From a virus, in IMG/VR virus record IMGVR_UViG_3300047171_000145, positions 1-32,905 of that record: a stretch of 32,905 bases of DNA, one strand, 5' to 3'. Positions 8,801 to 16,522 of the stretch are shown here, piece after piece. The position numbers and the translations under genes are program-made. Within the stretch, counting starts at the first letter, position 1; every line of letters starts with the position of its first letter. The notes below the pieces were generated by a model. It had not been told where the DNA came from. It searched no databases and was given only the letters and a program-made list of their open reading frames with translations.

Positions 8801-10022
8801 CGCGGAAGAACGACAGCAGCGCTTCCCGCGACCCGAGCACGTTGTTGACGAACTCGCCCCATGCGATCGAAAGGAACGACGTGACCGTCTGCCAGCCGCG
8901 CGCGAGCTGATCGGAATGCTGCAGCACGAGATCGAGCACGAGCACGAGCGCCGCAGCGCCCGCGATTATTGCGAGCAGCGGAGCTTCGACTGCGGCCTCG
9001 CCCGTCGCGAGCGTGACTAGCCCTGTTGCAGCGGCAGAAGCTCCACGCGCGAGCATACCGAGCCCACCCGTCACTAGGCTCAGAGTCGAGCCGAAAATCG
9101 TCAGAAGGCCGCGTATCGCGCCGAATGCCTCGGAGAGAATGCCGACGCCCAACTGCGCGGCGCCGAGCGCGAGCGTCAGCGCGGTGAATCCGAGTGCGGC
9201 GAACGTTAGTGCAGCGACAGCCTGCAATACGGGCGCTGGCAATTTCGAGATCGCCGTGAAGAGATGCGTGATCGACTCGGTGAGGATATCGAAGATTCCC
9301 GCGAGTGCCTGACCGAACGGACCGTCGGAGATCGCCGCGAGCGCGTTGCCGAGTCGTCCGATCGCGCCCTCAAGACCGCGCGCGCGGATCTCGGCATCGC
9401 CGGAGAACGATTCTTCAAGCCGACCCATCGCCGTCGCAAAATCGATCGTTTTGCCGGTGGCGTCTTTGGTTGCGATGCCGTAGCGCGAAAGCATCTCGAC
9501 GTGACCCGACGCCGCCATGACCAATATGTGGGTCGCTTCGGCGAGCGTGATGTTTTTCGCGGCGGCCAGATCCGTCGCATCGGCGAGTAGGCGCTGCTGC
9601 TGCTCGGCGTTCGCGCCGACCGTCGCGAACGATGAAAGCGAATCGCGCATGTCGGCGATCGCGTAGCCGCCGCCACGCGCGCTCTGCGCGAACTTCTGCA
9701 GCCATGCTTCTTGCGTCGCGGCCTCGACCGCGTGTCCCATGTTCTTCGCGGTGTTCGATGCGATCTCGAGACGGTCGGACGCTTCGTTCGCGGCTTCTGC
9801 GATCTTGAGCAGACCCTCGACCATTTCGTAGGCGAGGAACGCTTCGAAGAGATCGTGCCAGAGATCTTTGAGATGCTCTGCGCGCTCGCTAATGCCGTCG
9901 AGCTCCTGCACGACGGTACCGGCCCACGCTTTGACCTCATTGGTAGCGGCGCTGAGCCCCGGCGCAAGCTCGTCGGAGATGAACCGTAGCCGGATCGCGA
10001 GGTCGGAATCGCTTGATGCCAT
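5841..10022 (-). CDS. Tape measure protein
   Basis: At 1393 residues this is the longest gene and lies directly after the G/T chaperones, the canonical tape-measure position. It begins one base after the chaperone TAA. Residues about 1-270 are helical with Ala-rich repeats. Several long hydrophobic stretches at about 270-370 and again around residue 990 fit the membrane-spanning parts thought to help DNA pass the inner membrane. Long charged helices occupy about 480-800. The last 250 residues are Gly/Ser/Thr-rich, with a low-complexity hydrophobic Gly/Ala block near 1110-1160. Length implies a tail near 200 nm. No peptidoglycan hydrolase motif was recognised inside it. Confidence 0.93.
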   Translation of the reverse strand: MASSDSDLAIRLRFISDELAPGLSAATNEVKAWAGTVVQELDGISERAEHLKDLWHDLFEAFLAYEMVEGLLKIAEAANEASDRLEIASNTAKNMGHAVEAATQEAWLQKFAQSARGGGYAIADMRDSLSSFATVGANAEQQQRLLADATDLAAAKNITLAEATHILVMAASGHVEMLSRYGIATKDATGKTIDFATAMGRLEESFSGDAEIRARGLEGAIGRLGNALAAISDGPFGQALAGIFDILTESITHLFTAISKLPAPVLQAVAALTFAALGFTALTLALGAAQLGVGILSEAFGAIRGLLTIFGSTLSLVTGGLGMLARGASAAATGLVTLATGEAAVEAPLLAIIAGAAALVLVLDLVLQHSDQLARGWQTVTSFLSIAWGEFVNNVLGSREALLSFFRGIVDSLSPTTMTVGIGELASAAAIYMPKTTATLYNGIKNGIDAGIAFAKSEWSKFASWLSSIVATPKIPKADWSGLGGQQKQPGGDQKAIDDALALAKAQIQAALDAAIARVESAKVALESSSTKVDAYKDSLPGGNPQNLTQALELYRLQNDEIAKERDLQAALLLQKQAYMTAAQKESALADHLPATDKDRVSHAIDLNKEATQHRLSAQQTALEYERIDSAIAKIGRDGQAAFKAVADETQKIADNIAKAAAEMATRGVRGDQEELRMQRSEAERSGQLTPANEALFADREQQLDVALAKIADDLAKRELELARENAYASPEELAAAQEREEEAHYNLTVAIDSERMAHQAYTDALSKSQLNLTNVIDTLAVTFSKLIPGLKVSETPQGGLTAIFDWSALLGDIIEKSKAYRDVQSEVTQVVKVLAQVLDAFRPVIDGVLTVFNAFGNAVIDIYNIFARLLRLIGIMIPILSNLSDNFNALDGSTAPLIQVVHDLPTQNELASGKIATLSTQPIDVSQSDQWNAPITAALQNSNLGGGLLGMLGQILAGVIALKEVLAVAGIGSGLNSGGGGILGFFKNLFNIGGSNSGYGGYGPGSTPAPADGSIPGEYTGPLGPSDAGDADMGDAAAGSWGDAADATSANTSAVNDLNDSITTGTTSSSSGGLTGALGKVTEGLQIASGAMEVFSGLSQGGTFSETLGGAGAIVGAIFGGPVGSAIGQALGSIIGSFFGPHPTAAKDPDMFESQTGYGQTMANLVGAGSASAGANGTSYNTQSSVTEFIQAMGLTPPSTAPGGNNQSASYGLQAIVDYLDKFSASAPPPGISASEYEQMQGTLGTGQISSFNTRPGDPNIGDLEVNGNDTTYSQLGNWMTEIMSSFQDAVQTGSLSLQQTFQELVASATPVTNGLTNLGNQLTAGAGVTTLPSTTGSSTSSASEATAPLTINMGDINVDHMHGVDDVQAISEAQAEATRVLLRSRPYLVTR

Positions 10023-10023
10023 T

Positions 10024-10296
10024 TTAGTTCGGCTCCGTCAGCCGGCGTAGCGCGTCGAGATCGTCTTGCTTGAGATCGGTGATCTTCTTGATGTCGACGC
10101 GCGGGAAGAGATTCACGCCCGCCTGGACCATCGCGTCGAGCGCGCCCGGCTCATCAGCGCGTAGCGATTTTTGGCGTACGCGGTCGTCGGTCTCGTCGTT
10201 CTCTTCTCCGCTTCCGAACGGACTGGTGAGCCGCACATACTCGCCCATGTCCTCGACGAGCAGATACACTTGGCCCAGCGTGAGCTCGTGCATCAC
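10024..10296 (-). CDS. Tail assembly chaperone, T part (gpGT-type)
   Basis: As a free ORF this is 90 residues from GTG 10296. However, the same frame stays open upstream to a stop at 10456-10458, and the extra residues (GLVWAHYRYTIAHVMHELTL) are typical T-part sequence. That makes it the -1 frame extension of the preceding G gene, as in lambda gpG/gpGT. The tail chaperone and its fusion coat the tape measure and recruit tail-tube subunits during assembly. The ORF ends one base before the tape-measure ATG. No ribosome binding site supports independent initiation at 10296, favouring the frameshift model. Confidence 0.75.
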   Translation of the reverse strand: MMHELTLGQVYLLVEDMGEYVRLTSPFGSGEENDETDDRVRQKSLRADEPGALDAMVQAGVNLFPRVDIKKITDLKQDDLDALRRLTEPN

Positions 10297-10328
10297 GTGC
10301 GCGATCGTGTATCGGTAGTGCGCCCAGA

Positions 10329-10814
10329 CTAGACCGGCTGCATGGGTCGGGTGGAAGTCGACGGCTCCGACTCGCTCGGCGCCGTCGGCGCTGGCGTAGG
10401 GTCCTTTTGCGTTTTCGACAACCCCGCAGCCGCGACGACCTTCGTCCCGAGCCCTTTAAGCAGCTCCATCGGCGAGCACGCCGCGAACCACTCTTCGAAC
10501 ACCGCGACGTCATCGTCCGTCGGCGTCTCGCCGTAGAACGCGGAACGCTTCAGCAGATCGTGCGCGAGATCCAGAAGCTTCGAGATCTCGCCGCCGATCG
10601 TGGCGATGCCATCGTCGGTGCCGCCGCCGCGCATCGCTTTGCTGACCGTCGGGAACTTCTGCAACGTGTCGAGCACGCCCGAGATCTGCGACATGGAGAG
10701 CGCGACGAGATCGAATTCCATGCCGCCGAACTCGAAGATCACGCCCGTCGGCTTGCCGACGACCTGAGCGAGAATCTCCGCGCGCTGATCGGCGCTAAAA
10801 CGACGCTTCGGCAC
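10329..10814 (-). CDS. Tail assembly chaperone, G part
   Basis: A 161-residue mostly helical protein between the major tail protein and the tape measure, where lambda-like phages encode gpG. It starts at GTG overlapping the TAG of the tail-tube gene by one base (TAGTG). The last 25 residues are Pro/Ser/Thr-rich and look like the unshifted tail after the frameshift site. A -1 shift anywhere between bases 10455 and 10332 would fuse it to the T reading frame. Family assignment is from order, length and this frame arrangement. Confidence 0.75.
   Translation of the reverse strand: MPKRRFSADQRAEILAQVVGKPTGVIFEFGGMEFDLVALSMSQISGVLDTLQKFPTVSKAMRGGGTDDGIATIGGEISKLLDLAHDLLKRSAFYGETPTDDDVAVFEEWFAACSPMELLKGLGTKVVAAAGLSKTQKDPTPAPTAPSESEPSTSTRPMQPV
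10403..10416 (-). other. Candidate -1 frameshift region between G and T
   Basis: The minus strand reads GAAAACGCAAAAGG here, in G-frame codons (G)AA AAC... as TCG AAA ACG CAA AAG GAC. It is the most slip-prone tract inside the only interval where a -1 shift can join G to T. It is not a classical XXXYYYZ heptamer, so the exact slip position is uncertain. Confidence 0.35.
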
Positions 10815-11617
10815 TATGCCGCCGCGTTGACGAAGGTCAGCTTCGCGACGTTGCCCGTGGGATCGGCGAACGCGGAGAACTTGCGATCCATGTTCGCGTA
10901 GTCGTTTTCTTTCATCGGCAGCGACATGCTCGCCGGCCGCACCGCGAAGAACTCGGCGATGAGATAGCCGACGGAGTTGTCGATCGGCGAGCGATCGCGC
11001 TTGTAGAGCTTGAGCTGATAGCTCGGCGTCGAATCCTGATACGTTTGCGAAAGCAGCACGCTCTGGCCGTTCGTGTTCGTGTATTCGTACGTCGCCGAAT
11101 ACATCAGGCCCGCATCGCCCGCCGCGAACGTGATCACGCCCAGGGCCGAGACGCTCGCAGCGGATCCGGCCATTTCGGATCCGGCCGCGACGATCGAGTA
11201 AGTGACCGGATACGGTTTACCGTTTGCGCCGACGATGTAGACCGTCAGCTGCAGCGATCCCGGCACGAAGCTCATGCCGTTGGCGAGCGTTGCCGTGTAC
11301 GGCGTTGCCGATGCGACCATGCCCGTTTCGCCGACGACGGCGGCGTCCGCGCTTGCGGTTACGGTGCCGTTGTAGTCCTGGCCGACGTCGACCAAGTTGA
11401 GATTGTAGTTCTTGCAGCTGATATCGATCGTGCGTCGACCGTCCGCCATCGCGACGGCGTATGCGCCTTCGCCGTAGACGCCCTTCTGATCGATCTTGAG
11501 ATCGACCGAGGCGTCATTAAGAATGCCGATGTTCGTGGGGCCCGTGGCACCCGGCAAAAACTTTTGCAAGTACCCGGTGCCGAAGATGATGCGATCTTTT
11601 TGTAGGATCGATGACAT
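10814..11617 (-). CDS. Major tail (tube) protein
   Basis: The 267-residue product is a structural beta-rich protein just before the tail chaperones, the standard place for the tail-tube subunit. I choose ATG 11617, with GGGAG eight bases upstream, over GTG 11626 three codons earlier. The N-terminal region (ILQKDRIIFGTGYLQKF, then a LNDASVDLKID strand) and the C-terminal part (YLIAEFFAVRPASMSLPMKE) fit tube folds. Residues about 95-190 look like an inserted Ig-like domain (FVPGSLQLTVYI ... VITFAAGDAGLMYSATYEY), a common surface decoration of siphovirus tubes. Confidence 0.8.
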   Translation of the reverse strand: MSSILQKDRIIFGTGYLQKFLPGATGPTNIGILNDASVDLKIDQKGVYGEGAYAVAMADGRRTIDISCKNYNLNLVDVGQDYNGTVTASADAAVVGETGMVASATPYTATLANGMSFVPGSLQLTVYIVGANGKPYPVTYSIVAAGSEMAGSAASVSALGVITFAAGDAGLMYSATYEYTNTNGQSVLLSQTYQDSTPSYQLKLYKRDRSPIDNSVGYLIAEFFAVRPASMSLPMKENDYANMDRKFSAFADPTGNVAKLTFVNAAA

Positions 11618-11637
11618 GAGCTCCACTCCCGTCGGAT

Positions 11638-12141
11638 CTATAGCGCGGTAACGCTATACTCGGCTTTCATCTCGTATCGCTGATCGACGTCGTTAAAGTC
11701 GGGGATGCCGGCTTCGATTTCGACGCATTCACGAACGATAAGGGGCAACGTGGTGGAGCTCGCTGCGCGCGATAAGTCCGCCGTGCCCGGCGGAGCGTCC
11801 TGGTCTGCTAGGAAAATACGCGCCCGAATCGCCTCGTAGAGCATCGTCACGTCGTCTGTCGATGCATCGCTGATAATCCACAGATGCAGACGCAGCTCGC
11901 GTTCCATGATGCGCCGCGAGAACGATCGGCGTACGCCTTCGACCGCGAACGCGACCACCGGCATCGGCGGCGGATTGGGAGCGAAATGTTGCGCGAGTTG
12001 CCAGATCGCTTTCGGCACGATCTGCGCAGCCGGCACGATCACGAGCGGCTGCGCGTCGACCTGATAGTTGAGCGGGACGGCCGTGAGCACGGCGTAGATC
12101 GCGTCGCGCAGCGCCTGCGTCGTCGGGTTCGTCGCAATCAT
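11638..12141 (-). CDS. Tail terminator / tail completion protein
   Basis: The 167-residue protein starts at ATG 12141 in an ATGA overlap with the gp10-like gene. An upstream in-frame extension to 12234 is Arg-rich shadow sequence. Its order (gp10-like, this gene, tail tube) and length match tail terminator proteins, which cap the tube and dock it to the head. Two strands around MPVVAFAVEG and LRLHLWIISD, followed by a helix, are consistent with that fold. No unique motif proves it. Confidence 0.65.
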   Translation of the reverse strand: MIATNPTTQALRDAIYAVLTAVPLNYQVDAQPLVIVPAAQIVPKAIWQLAQHFAPNPPPMPVVAFAVEGVRRSFSRRIMERELRLHLWIISDASTDDVTMLYEAIRARIFLADQDAPPGTADLSRAASSTTLPLIVRECVEIEAGIPDFNDVDQRYEMKAEYSVTAL

Positions 12142-12626
12142 TTCGCCTTCGACTCTTCGACCGCGGCGCGCAGCTCGGCGATGATCGCGTCCGCGATAGC
12201 GGCGCCGACTTTGTTCATCACGTCCTTCATCCACGGGCGCGCGATCATCTTCATCGTGCCCTCTTGCAGCCAGCGATCGAGTTGCTTCATCGCGGGATCC
12301 CCGTTCATATCGATGCGGCCCTCGATGATTTCGCCGGGCGTTCCGACGGGCGGCGTCACACGCATGGCGCGCACGTATGCTCCGGTCTGCTGGTGGATGA
12401 TGGGATCCGCGTGCGGCGGATCGGGATGGCGCGTCGCGTACGGATGGCCCATCGCCGCGAGAACTGCAAGCGAATGATCGCCCGCGGTGATCTCTTTGAG
12501 CGATGCGGCGCGCGCCTTCTGCAAGCCGCGCACGACGGCGCCGAACGCGCGCGCTTTCACGCGCGTGTCGAAGTTGCGCAAGCCGCCGATCGTGGCGGTG
12601 AGGCCGACTATCTCCGCCTTGATCAT
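12138..12626 (-). CDS. HK97 gp10-like tail/neck component
   Basis: A 162-residue protein beginning MIKAEIVGLTATIGGLRNFD, with helical N-terminus, a central loop containing many Pro and His, and a basic C-terminal helix. HK97 gp10-type proteins have this pattern (short beta start, long helix, RPWM-like segment near the C-terminus; here ARPWMKDVM). It is followed by the tail terminator through an ATGA overlap. The gene starts seven bases after the SGNH hydrolase stop, so the esterase cassette has been placed between this gene and the head connectors. Confidence 0.7.
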   Translation of the reverse strand: MIKAEIVGLTATIGGLRNFDTRVKARAFGAVVRGLQKARAASLKEITAGDHSLAVLAAMGHPYATRHPDPPHADPIIHQQTGAYVRAMRVTPPVGTPGEIIEGRIDMNGDPAMKQLDRWLQEGTMKMIARPWMKDVMNKVGAAIADAIIAELRAAVEESKAK

Positions 12627-12633
12627 GGCTTCG

Positions 12634-14088
12634 CTAATGGCCCTGGAAGATGATCGTGCTGTTCGTTCCCGCGCTAATCTGATTGGTGTTTTTCAGATAG
12701 GCCATGAGCCAGAGGAACATGAGCTCCGGAACGCCCTGATCGCTCGGATGGCCACCGTCGGTGAGCCCCTGATAGTTGAGATCGGCGAAGGTTTGATTCG
12801 CCGTCGTGTCGCCGATGATTACGCCGCTCGAGACGAGCGCGGCGTAGTTGTACGTGCGCAGCAGCGGAAGTGATGCCGCGCTTCCGGTGCCGAACGCGTT
12901 ATTGAAGCGAACCCAATCGAAGTACGGCGGAAAGTCGAAGTAGATCGTCACGCCGGGTATCTGCGCTTGAAGATAGGCGACGATGCTCTGCATGTTCGAA
13001 AGCCACGTCGCCGCCGTGACGCCGGCGAGCGCATCGTTCGACCCGAGCGTGATGAACACGGTCTTGCTGCCGAGCGCGTTCATGTTCTTGACGAACGCAT
13101 TCATATAGCCGGTCGGCGACGAGTTAAGCCAGTCCGCCGTTTTCGCCCCGGAGAAGCCCATGTTGATTGGGACGTACCGCTGGCTAAGCGTTTGCGAGTT
13201 GAGGATGCGCGAAAATAGGTCTGGAACGGTTTGAAGGGTCGTCGATAGGCCGTACGTCAGCGAATCACCCATGAAACCGAGGTACGTCGGTGAACCGTAC
13301 GACAGTGCGGTATCGGAGTAGATCTGCACCGACGAATACGAATAGGTCGAGCCGCCGCTCACGCCGTCGTACACGCCGATCGAGACGCGTCCGCCGCTTT
13401 GAAGCTCTTGCGTCGTGTCCGAGTTCGAGACCGTTGCGAACGTCGTTCCGGCCGTCACGTCCTTCACGACGCCGGTCAGGGTCGTCGTCGTCGATCCGTC
13501 TCCCGTCGCCGTGAGATCGAGCGAGTAGACGTGACCGGTTGCAACGCTAACGGTCGGCGAGCTGATGAGCGTCGTTACGGTGCCGTTCCCGCCCGAAAGC
13601 CGATCGATCACGACCTGATTGCCGGTGATGCTTAGCACGAGAGCATACTCGTCGGTGTTGTACGTGCCTCTGACGCCGACGAAATACGTCATCGCCGTGC
13701 CCGCCGCCGGCACAGCCGTGGTCGTCGCGACGATCCGCTGATTCGGAGTCGTCGTTAGCGCCGGGTCTTGAAATAGGTGAGCGAAGGTTGCCTTCGTCGT
13801 GCAAGTCGCGCCCGCGCTCGTGATGTTCCAGCCCGTTCCGGGCACCGAGCCGTTCGAGCCGATGTAGTCGTACCAGCCGTTGCCGACGCCCCAGCTGCTA
13901 TTGGGCGGCCCGTAGCTGCCAGTCGTCGCGCCGGTCGGCGTAACCGCGCGCGTCGCGAACGTGTCGGAGAGCACCTGGATCGTCGGCGAGCCCGCGATCG
14001 CGGGCAAAGGCGCGCATACGCAAAAACCGACTATCAGTCCGAGTAGAAGCCGCGTGAATTTACTCATAAGAAATCGTGTAAGCTCCAC
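12634..14088 (-). CDS. Secreted SGNH/GDSL hydrolase with N-terminal jelly-roll-like region
   Basis: A 484-residue predicted esterase. The three SGNH blocks are intact: GDSLTYG (catalytic Ser276), LGSND (Asn351) and DGGHPSD (Asp444, His447). The family removes acyl groups, often acetyl, from polysaccharides or lipids; the substrate here is unknown. Residues about 12-32 form a Sec-type signal peptide ending PAIA-GS. Residues about 35-260 are beta-rich and resemble a concanavalin/LamG jelly roll, perhaps for sugar binding. GTG 14088 is chosen because GAGGAGG sits five bases upstream; ATG 14067 is an alternative that keeps the signal. It overlaps the preceding secreted-protein gene. A signal peptide on a late phage enzyme suggests action in the periplasm, at the surface or outside rather than only as virion part. 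Confidence 0.85.
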   Translation of the reverse strand: MELTRFLMSKFTRLLLGLIVGFCVCAPLPAIAGSPTIQVLSDTFATRAVTPTGATTGSYGPPNSSWGVGNGWYDYIGSNGSVPGTGWNITSAGATCTTKATFAHLFQDPALTTTPNQRIVATTTAVPAAGTAMTYFVGVRGTYNTDEYALVLSITGNQVVIDRLSGGNGTVTTLISSPTVSVATGHVYSLDLTATGDGSTTTTLTGVVKDVTAGTTFATVSNSDTTQELQSGGRVSIGVYDGVSGGSTYSYSSVQIYSDTALSYGSPTYLGFMGDSLTYGLSTTLQTVPDLFSRILNSQTLSQRYVPINMGFSGAKTADWLNSSPTGYMNAFVKNMNALGSKTVFITLGSNDALAGVTAATWLSNMQSIVAYLQAQIPGVTIYFDFPPYFDWVRFNNAFGTGSAASLPLLRTYNYAALVSSGVIIGDTTANQTFADLNYQGLTDGGHPSDQGVPELMFLWLMAYLKNTNQISAGTNSTIIFQGH

Positions 14089-15112
14089 CCGTGCCTCCTC
14101 CGGTGCAGTAGATGCCGTTCGAGCTTAGCTGCTCGAATGGGCCTAGATTGCCGCCCGAAACCTCGGCGGTGGTAGCAACAACGGCGATGACTTGACCAGA
14201 TGCCGCCGTGTTAGCGTAGCAAGTTAGCGCCCCGGTCGTCGTCGGAACCGTCGTAACCAGAATTCGCTCGATAACGTGAATAGCGGAAGCGGCGGCTATC
14301 AGAGCGGGTGTCGATGACACGTAAGAGACGGAGCCGGAAACATCTTCGTAGAGCGCCGCTCCATTATTTCCGACAGCTTCACAATTGGTGCTGGCGACAT
14401 TGCACGTTGCTCCGCGAACGATGCCAGACGAATCGACGTACGCCGGGTTAAAGGACGCTCCGTTGTAGCCGCCCATGCCGACGAACGAGCCGGGGAGCGC
14501 AGTCTGCGAGTATGTGTAGCTATACGGCTGAACCGCGTTCGTCTGATACGTGAGCATCGCGCCGCTTGAAGTCGTCTGGCAAGGAACGGCCTGACCGGTC
14601 GTGAGGCTCAGCGTGGCGGAATTGTAAATGCAGACCATGCCGACGCCGGAGGATTGCAGTGCGGTCTGCCCTTGCGTGACCATCGAGTACGGCTCGCCGA
14701 CCGTCGCCGTAAGTGGACCGAGATTGATGCCGCCGTTCGTGGGCGAACACGTGATCGGGATGACTTGCCCCGACGCAACCGCCGTCGGAACGGCGACGGG
14801 GCAGGCTTCGACGATCGCCGTGTTCGCTGCCGGCGTTTGCGTCGCGCTCGGGAACGGCACCGATGAGTACGGCAAGAAAAGCGAGACGGTGCCGATGTTG
14901 TTCGTACCGGCCGGAAGCGGGCCCGTGATTCCGAAAGCCGAGTTGCCGATCGAGCCGATAGTCGATGAGCCCGGGCCGAGCGGTGGCAGCGTCGGTTGCG
15001 CGATCTGTACGTTCTGACCGTAGGAGCCGTACGATTGCGCGGTCGCTACGATCGGAATGAAAAGAGAGAGCGCAATGAAGGCAAGCGCGCGGAGTGTGAT
15101 GCGATTTTTCAT
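14060..15112 (-). CDS. Secreted beta-rich protein of unknown function
   Basis: The 350-residue product begins with a clear signal peptide: basic MKNRITLR, a hydrophobic core, and a likely cleavage ATA-Q near residue 25. ATG 15112 has AGGAG eight bases upstream; an in-frame TTG at 15130 is less likely. The mature part is rich in Thr, Ser, Gly, Ala and Val, with paired cysteines and repeated SGQV/TGQAVP segments. Its C-terminal 80 residues loosely resemble the end domain of the two preceding genes (SGQVIAVV near a conserved turn). It overlaps the SGNH hydrolase gene, and the two were probably acquired and expressed together. It could be an enzyme partner, adhesin or surface decoration; no family is recognised. 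Confidence 0.7.
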   Translation of the reverse strand: MKNRITLRALAFIALSLFIPIVATAQSYGSYGQNVQIAQPTLPPLGPGSSTIGSIGNSAFGITGPLPAGTNNIGTVSLFLPYSSVPFPSATQTPAANTAIVEACPVAVPTAVASGQVIPITCSPTNGGINLGPLTATVGEPYSMVTQGQTALQSSGVGMVCIYNSATLSLTTGQAVPCQTTSSGAMLTYQTNAVQPYSYTYSQTALPGSFVGMGGYNGASFNPAYVDSSGIVRGATCNVASTNCEAVGNNGAALYEDVSGSVSYVSSTPALIAAASAIHVIERILVTTVPTTTGALTCYANTAASGQVIAVVATTAEVSGGNLGPFEQLSSNGIYCTGGGTGGAYTISYE

Positions 15113-15130
15113 TGCGTTCTCTCCTAGCAA

Positions 15131-15652
15131 TTACGAGTAGATCGCGGTGAACGCAGGCGAGCCGGCACCGGTGTTTGCGTACAGGCTCGTCGAAAACGGA
15201 CGACCGCCGCCGTAGATCGGAACGTCTCCGGGCGGGAAGTTTGCGGGGATCACGGCGATGACTTTGCCCGACGCTCCGTCGGTGAGCGTCGTCGCGACGG
15301 TTCCGCTCGCGCTGACGACGAGACCGTACAGCGTTCCCGCGGTGGATTTGATCGCCGCTGCGGTCGCGGCTGCAGCTACGGCTGCCGTCGACGTCGCCGC
15401 GGAAACCGATCCCGAGGTGACTGCGACGTTCAGCGATCCGCTCGTGAACGTGAGTGAAAGAATGTTGGCGAGGCGAGCGTAGATGCCCGAAAGCCAACCG
15501 CGGATTCCGGTGCCGGGATTGGTGCCGACGCCGTCGGTACCATCGAGTGCCGGCAAGAATCCCGTTGCCGGCGTGATGTAGCCGGGCGATCCGGCGGTGG
15601 TGAGTGGCCCATCGATCAGTCGAGTTTCGAGGGCTTGGCTGGAATCATACAT
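15131..15652 (-). CDS. Decoration- or fibre-like structural protein
   Basis: A 173-residue protein starting at ATG with AGAGG seven bases upstream. A Gly/Pro-rich N-terminal part precedes a short helix (SGIYARLANIL), an Ala/Thr-rich linker and a C-terminal beta domain. That domain carries KVIAVIPANFPPGDVPIYGG and ends SPAFTAIYS; the upstream gene ends with a similar domain (ILAIVPANFPGGDVHI). No signal peptide is present, unlike the next two genes. Position after the head-closure gene suggests a head, neck or fibre appendage. The shared domain indicates duplication within this locus. Confidence 0.6.
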   Translation of the reverse strand: MYDSSQALETRLIDGPLTTAGSPGYITPATGFLPALDGTDGVGTNPGTGIRGWLSGIYARLANILSLTFTSGSLNVAVTSGSVSAATSTAAVAAAATAAAIKSTAGTLYGLVVSASGTVATTLTDGASGKVIAVIPANFPPGDVPIYGGGRPFSTSLYANTGAGSPAFTAIYS

Positions 15653-15682
15653 TGGACGACCTCTTTCCGAACGCTAAGTGAG

Positions 15683-16522
15683 TTAAGGACCTACTCCGAT
15701 CGAGTATGCTGGGGCTAGACCGTTCGGCTTTGCGAACACGTTCGTGCCGAAGAATTTTGGAGTCGCGATGTGCACGTCTCCACCGGGGAAATTGGCCGGC
15801 ACGATCGCGAGGATCGGTCCGTTCTCGCCGTCGCTAAATGTGATCGACGCTTGGCACGCAGGCGTCGGAATAACGGTGATGCTGTAGAGATGAGCGGCGG
15901 TCGAAGTCGCGCCCGGCACTTGCGATGGCGTCACGATGGCAGTCGGTGCCGATCCCGAAGCGACCGCGAGATTTGCAGTAGTCAAGATCTCACCCTCACC
16001 CTCACCCGCTCCTGTGTAGCTTCCAGATCCGCTCGTCGGCGTTGAATTCGAAGGCGGCGCGAGCAACGAAGGCAGACCAGTCCACGCCTTTCCGACCGCG
16101 AGCTCGGCCTGCAGCGATGGCTGAACGATCGTGTACTCCGAAACTGCCATCACCAGATACTCGACGAAATCTTCGTCGACGATCTTGTCGCCGACGCGCA
16201 GATCCGGCATCGCCGATCGACCGTTGCCCGAAAGGCGATAGACGACGCCGTTGAGCGTGAAGAATGCGCCCGGCGTCGTGCCGCTCGGGATCTGCGAGAG
16301 TGGCAGCGGATCAAGAAAGAGCAGGTGCGAGATCGACGTAGCCATCGGGCCCGCGAGTTCGCTCTGGATCATGCCTTTCGCGATCGCGTCGATGAGCGCT
16401 GGTAATTCGTAGCCAATCACGGTCGGGATCGCTGGCACCCGATCGCCGCTCATCGATACGCCCGTGCCTTCGCCTTTGCGCAATATCGTCGCGACGTTGG
16501 GCCGCAAGATCGTTGCCGTCAC
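15683..16522 (-). CDS. Head closure-like protein with appended decoration domain
   Basis: The 279-residue protein starts at GTG in a GTGA overlap with the connector gene. Residues about 1-145 look like a head-closure or adaptor protein: a short beta-barrel pattern with LRVGDKIVDEDFVEYLVMAV, typical of stoppers that close the portal channel. A Ser/Thr/Gly linker (about 150-180, with the GEGEGE run) joins a C-terminal domain containing ILAIVPANFPGGDVHI, shared with the following 173-residue protein. Known stoppers are usually near 100-130 residues, so the second half is an addition, probably exposed on the neck. Confidence 0.6.
   Translation of the reverse strand: MTATILRPNVATILRKGEGTGVSMSGDRVPAIPTVIGYELPALIDAIAKGMIQSELAGPMATSISHLLFLDPLPLSQIPSGTTPGAFFTLNGVVYRLSGNGRSAMPDLRVGDKIVDEDFVEYLVMAVSEYTIVQPSLQAELAVGKAWTGLPSLLAPPSNSTPTSGSGSYTGAGEGEGEILTTANLAVASGSAPTAIVTPSQVPGATSTAAHLYSITVIPTPACQASITFSDGENGPILAIVPANFPGGDVHIATPKFFGTNVFAKPNGLAPAYSIGVGP

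Noticed and set aside
15113-15130. TTG start for the 350-residue secreted protein
   Set aside because: ATG 15112 has a better ribosome binding site and begins a standard signal peptide.
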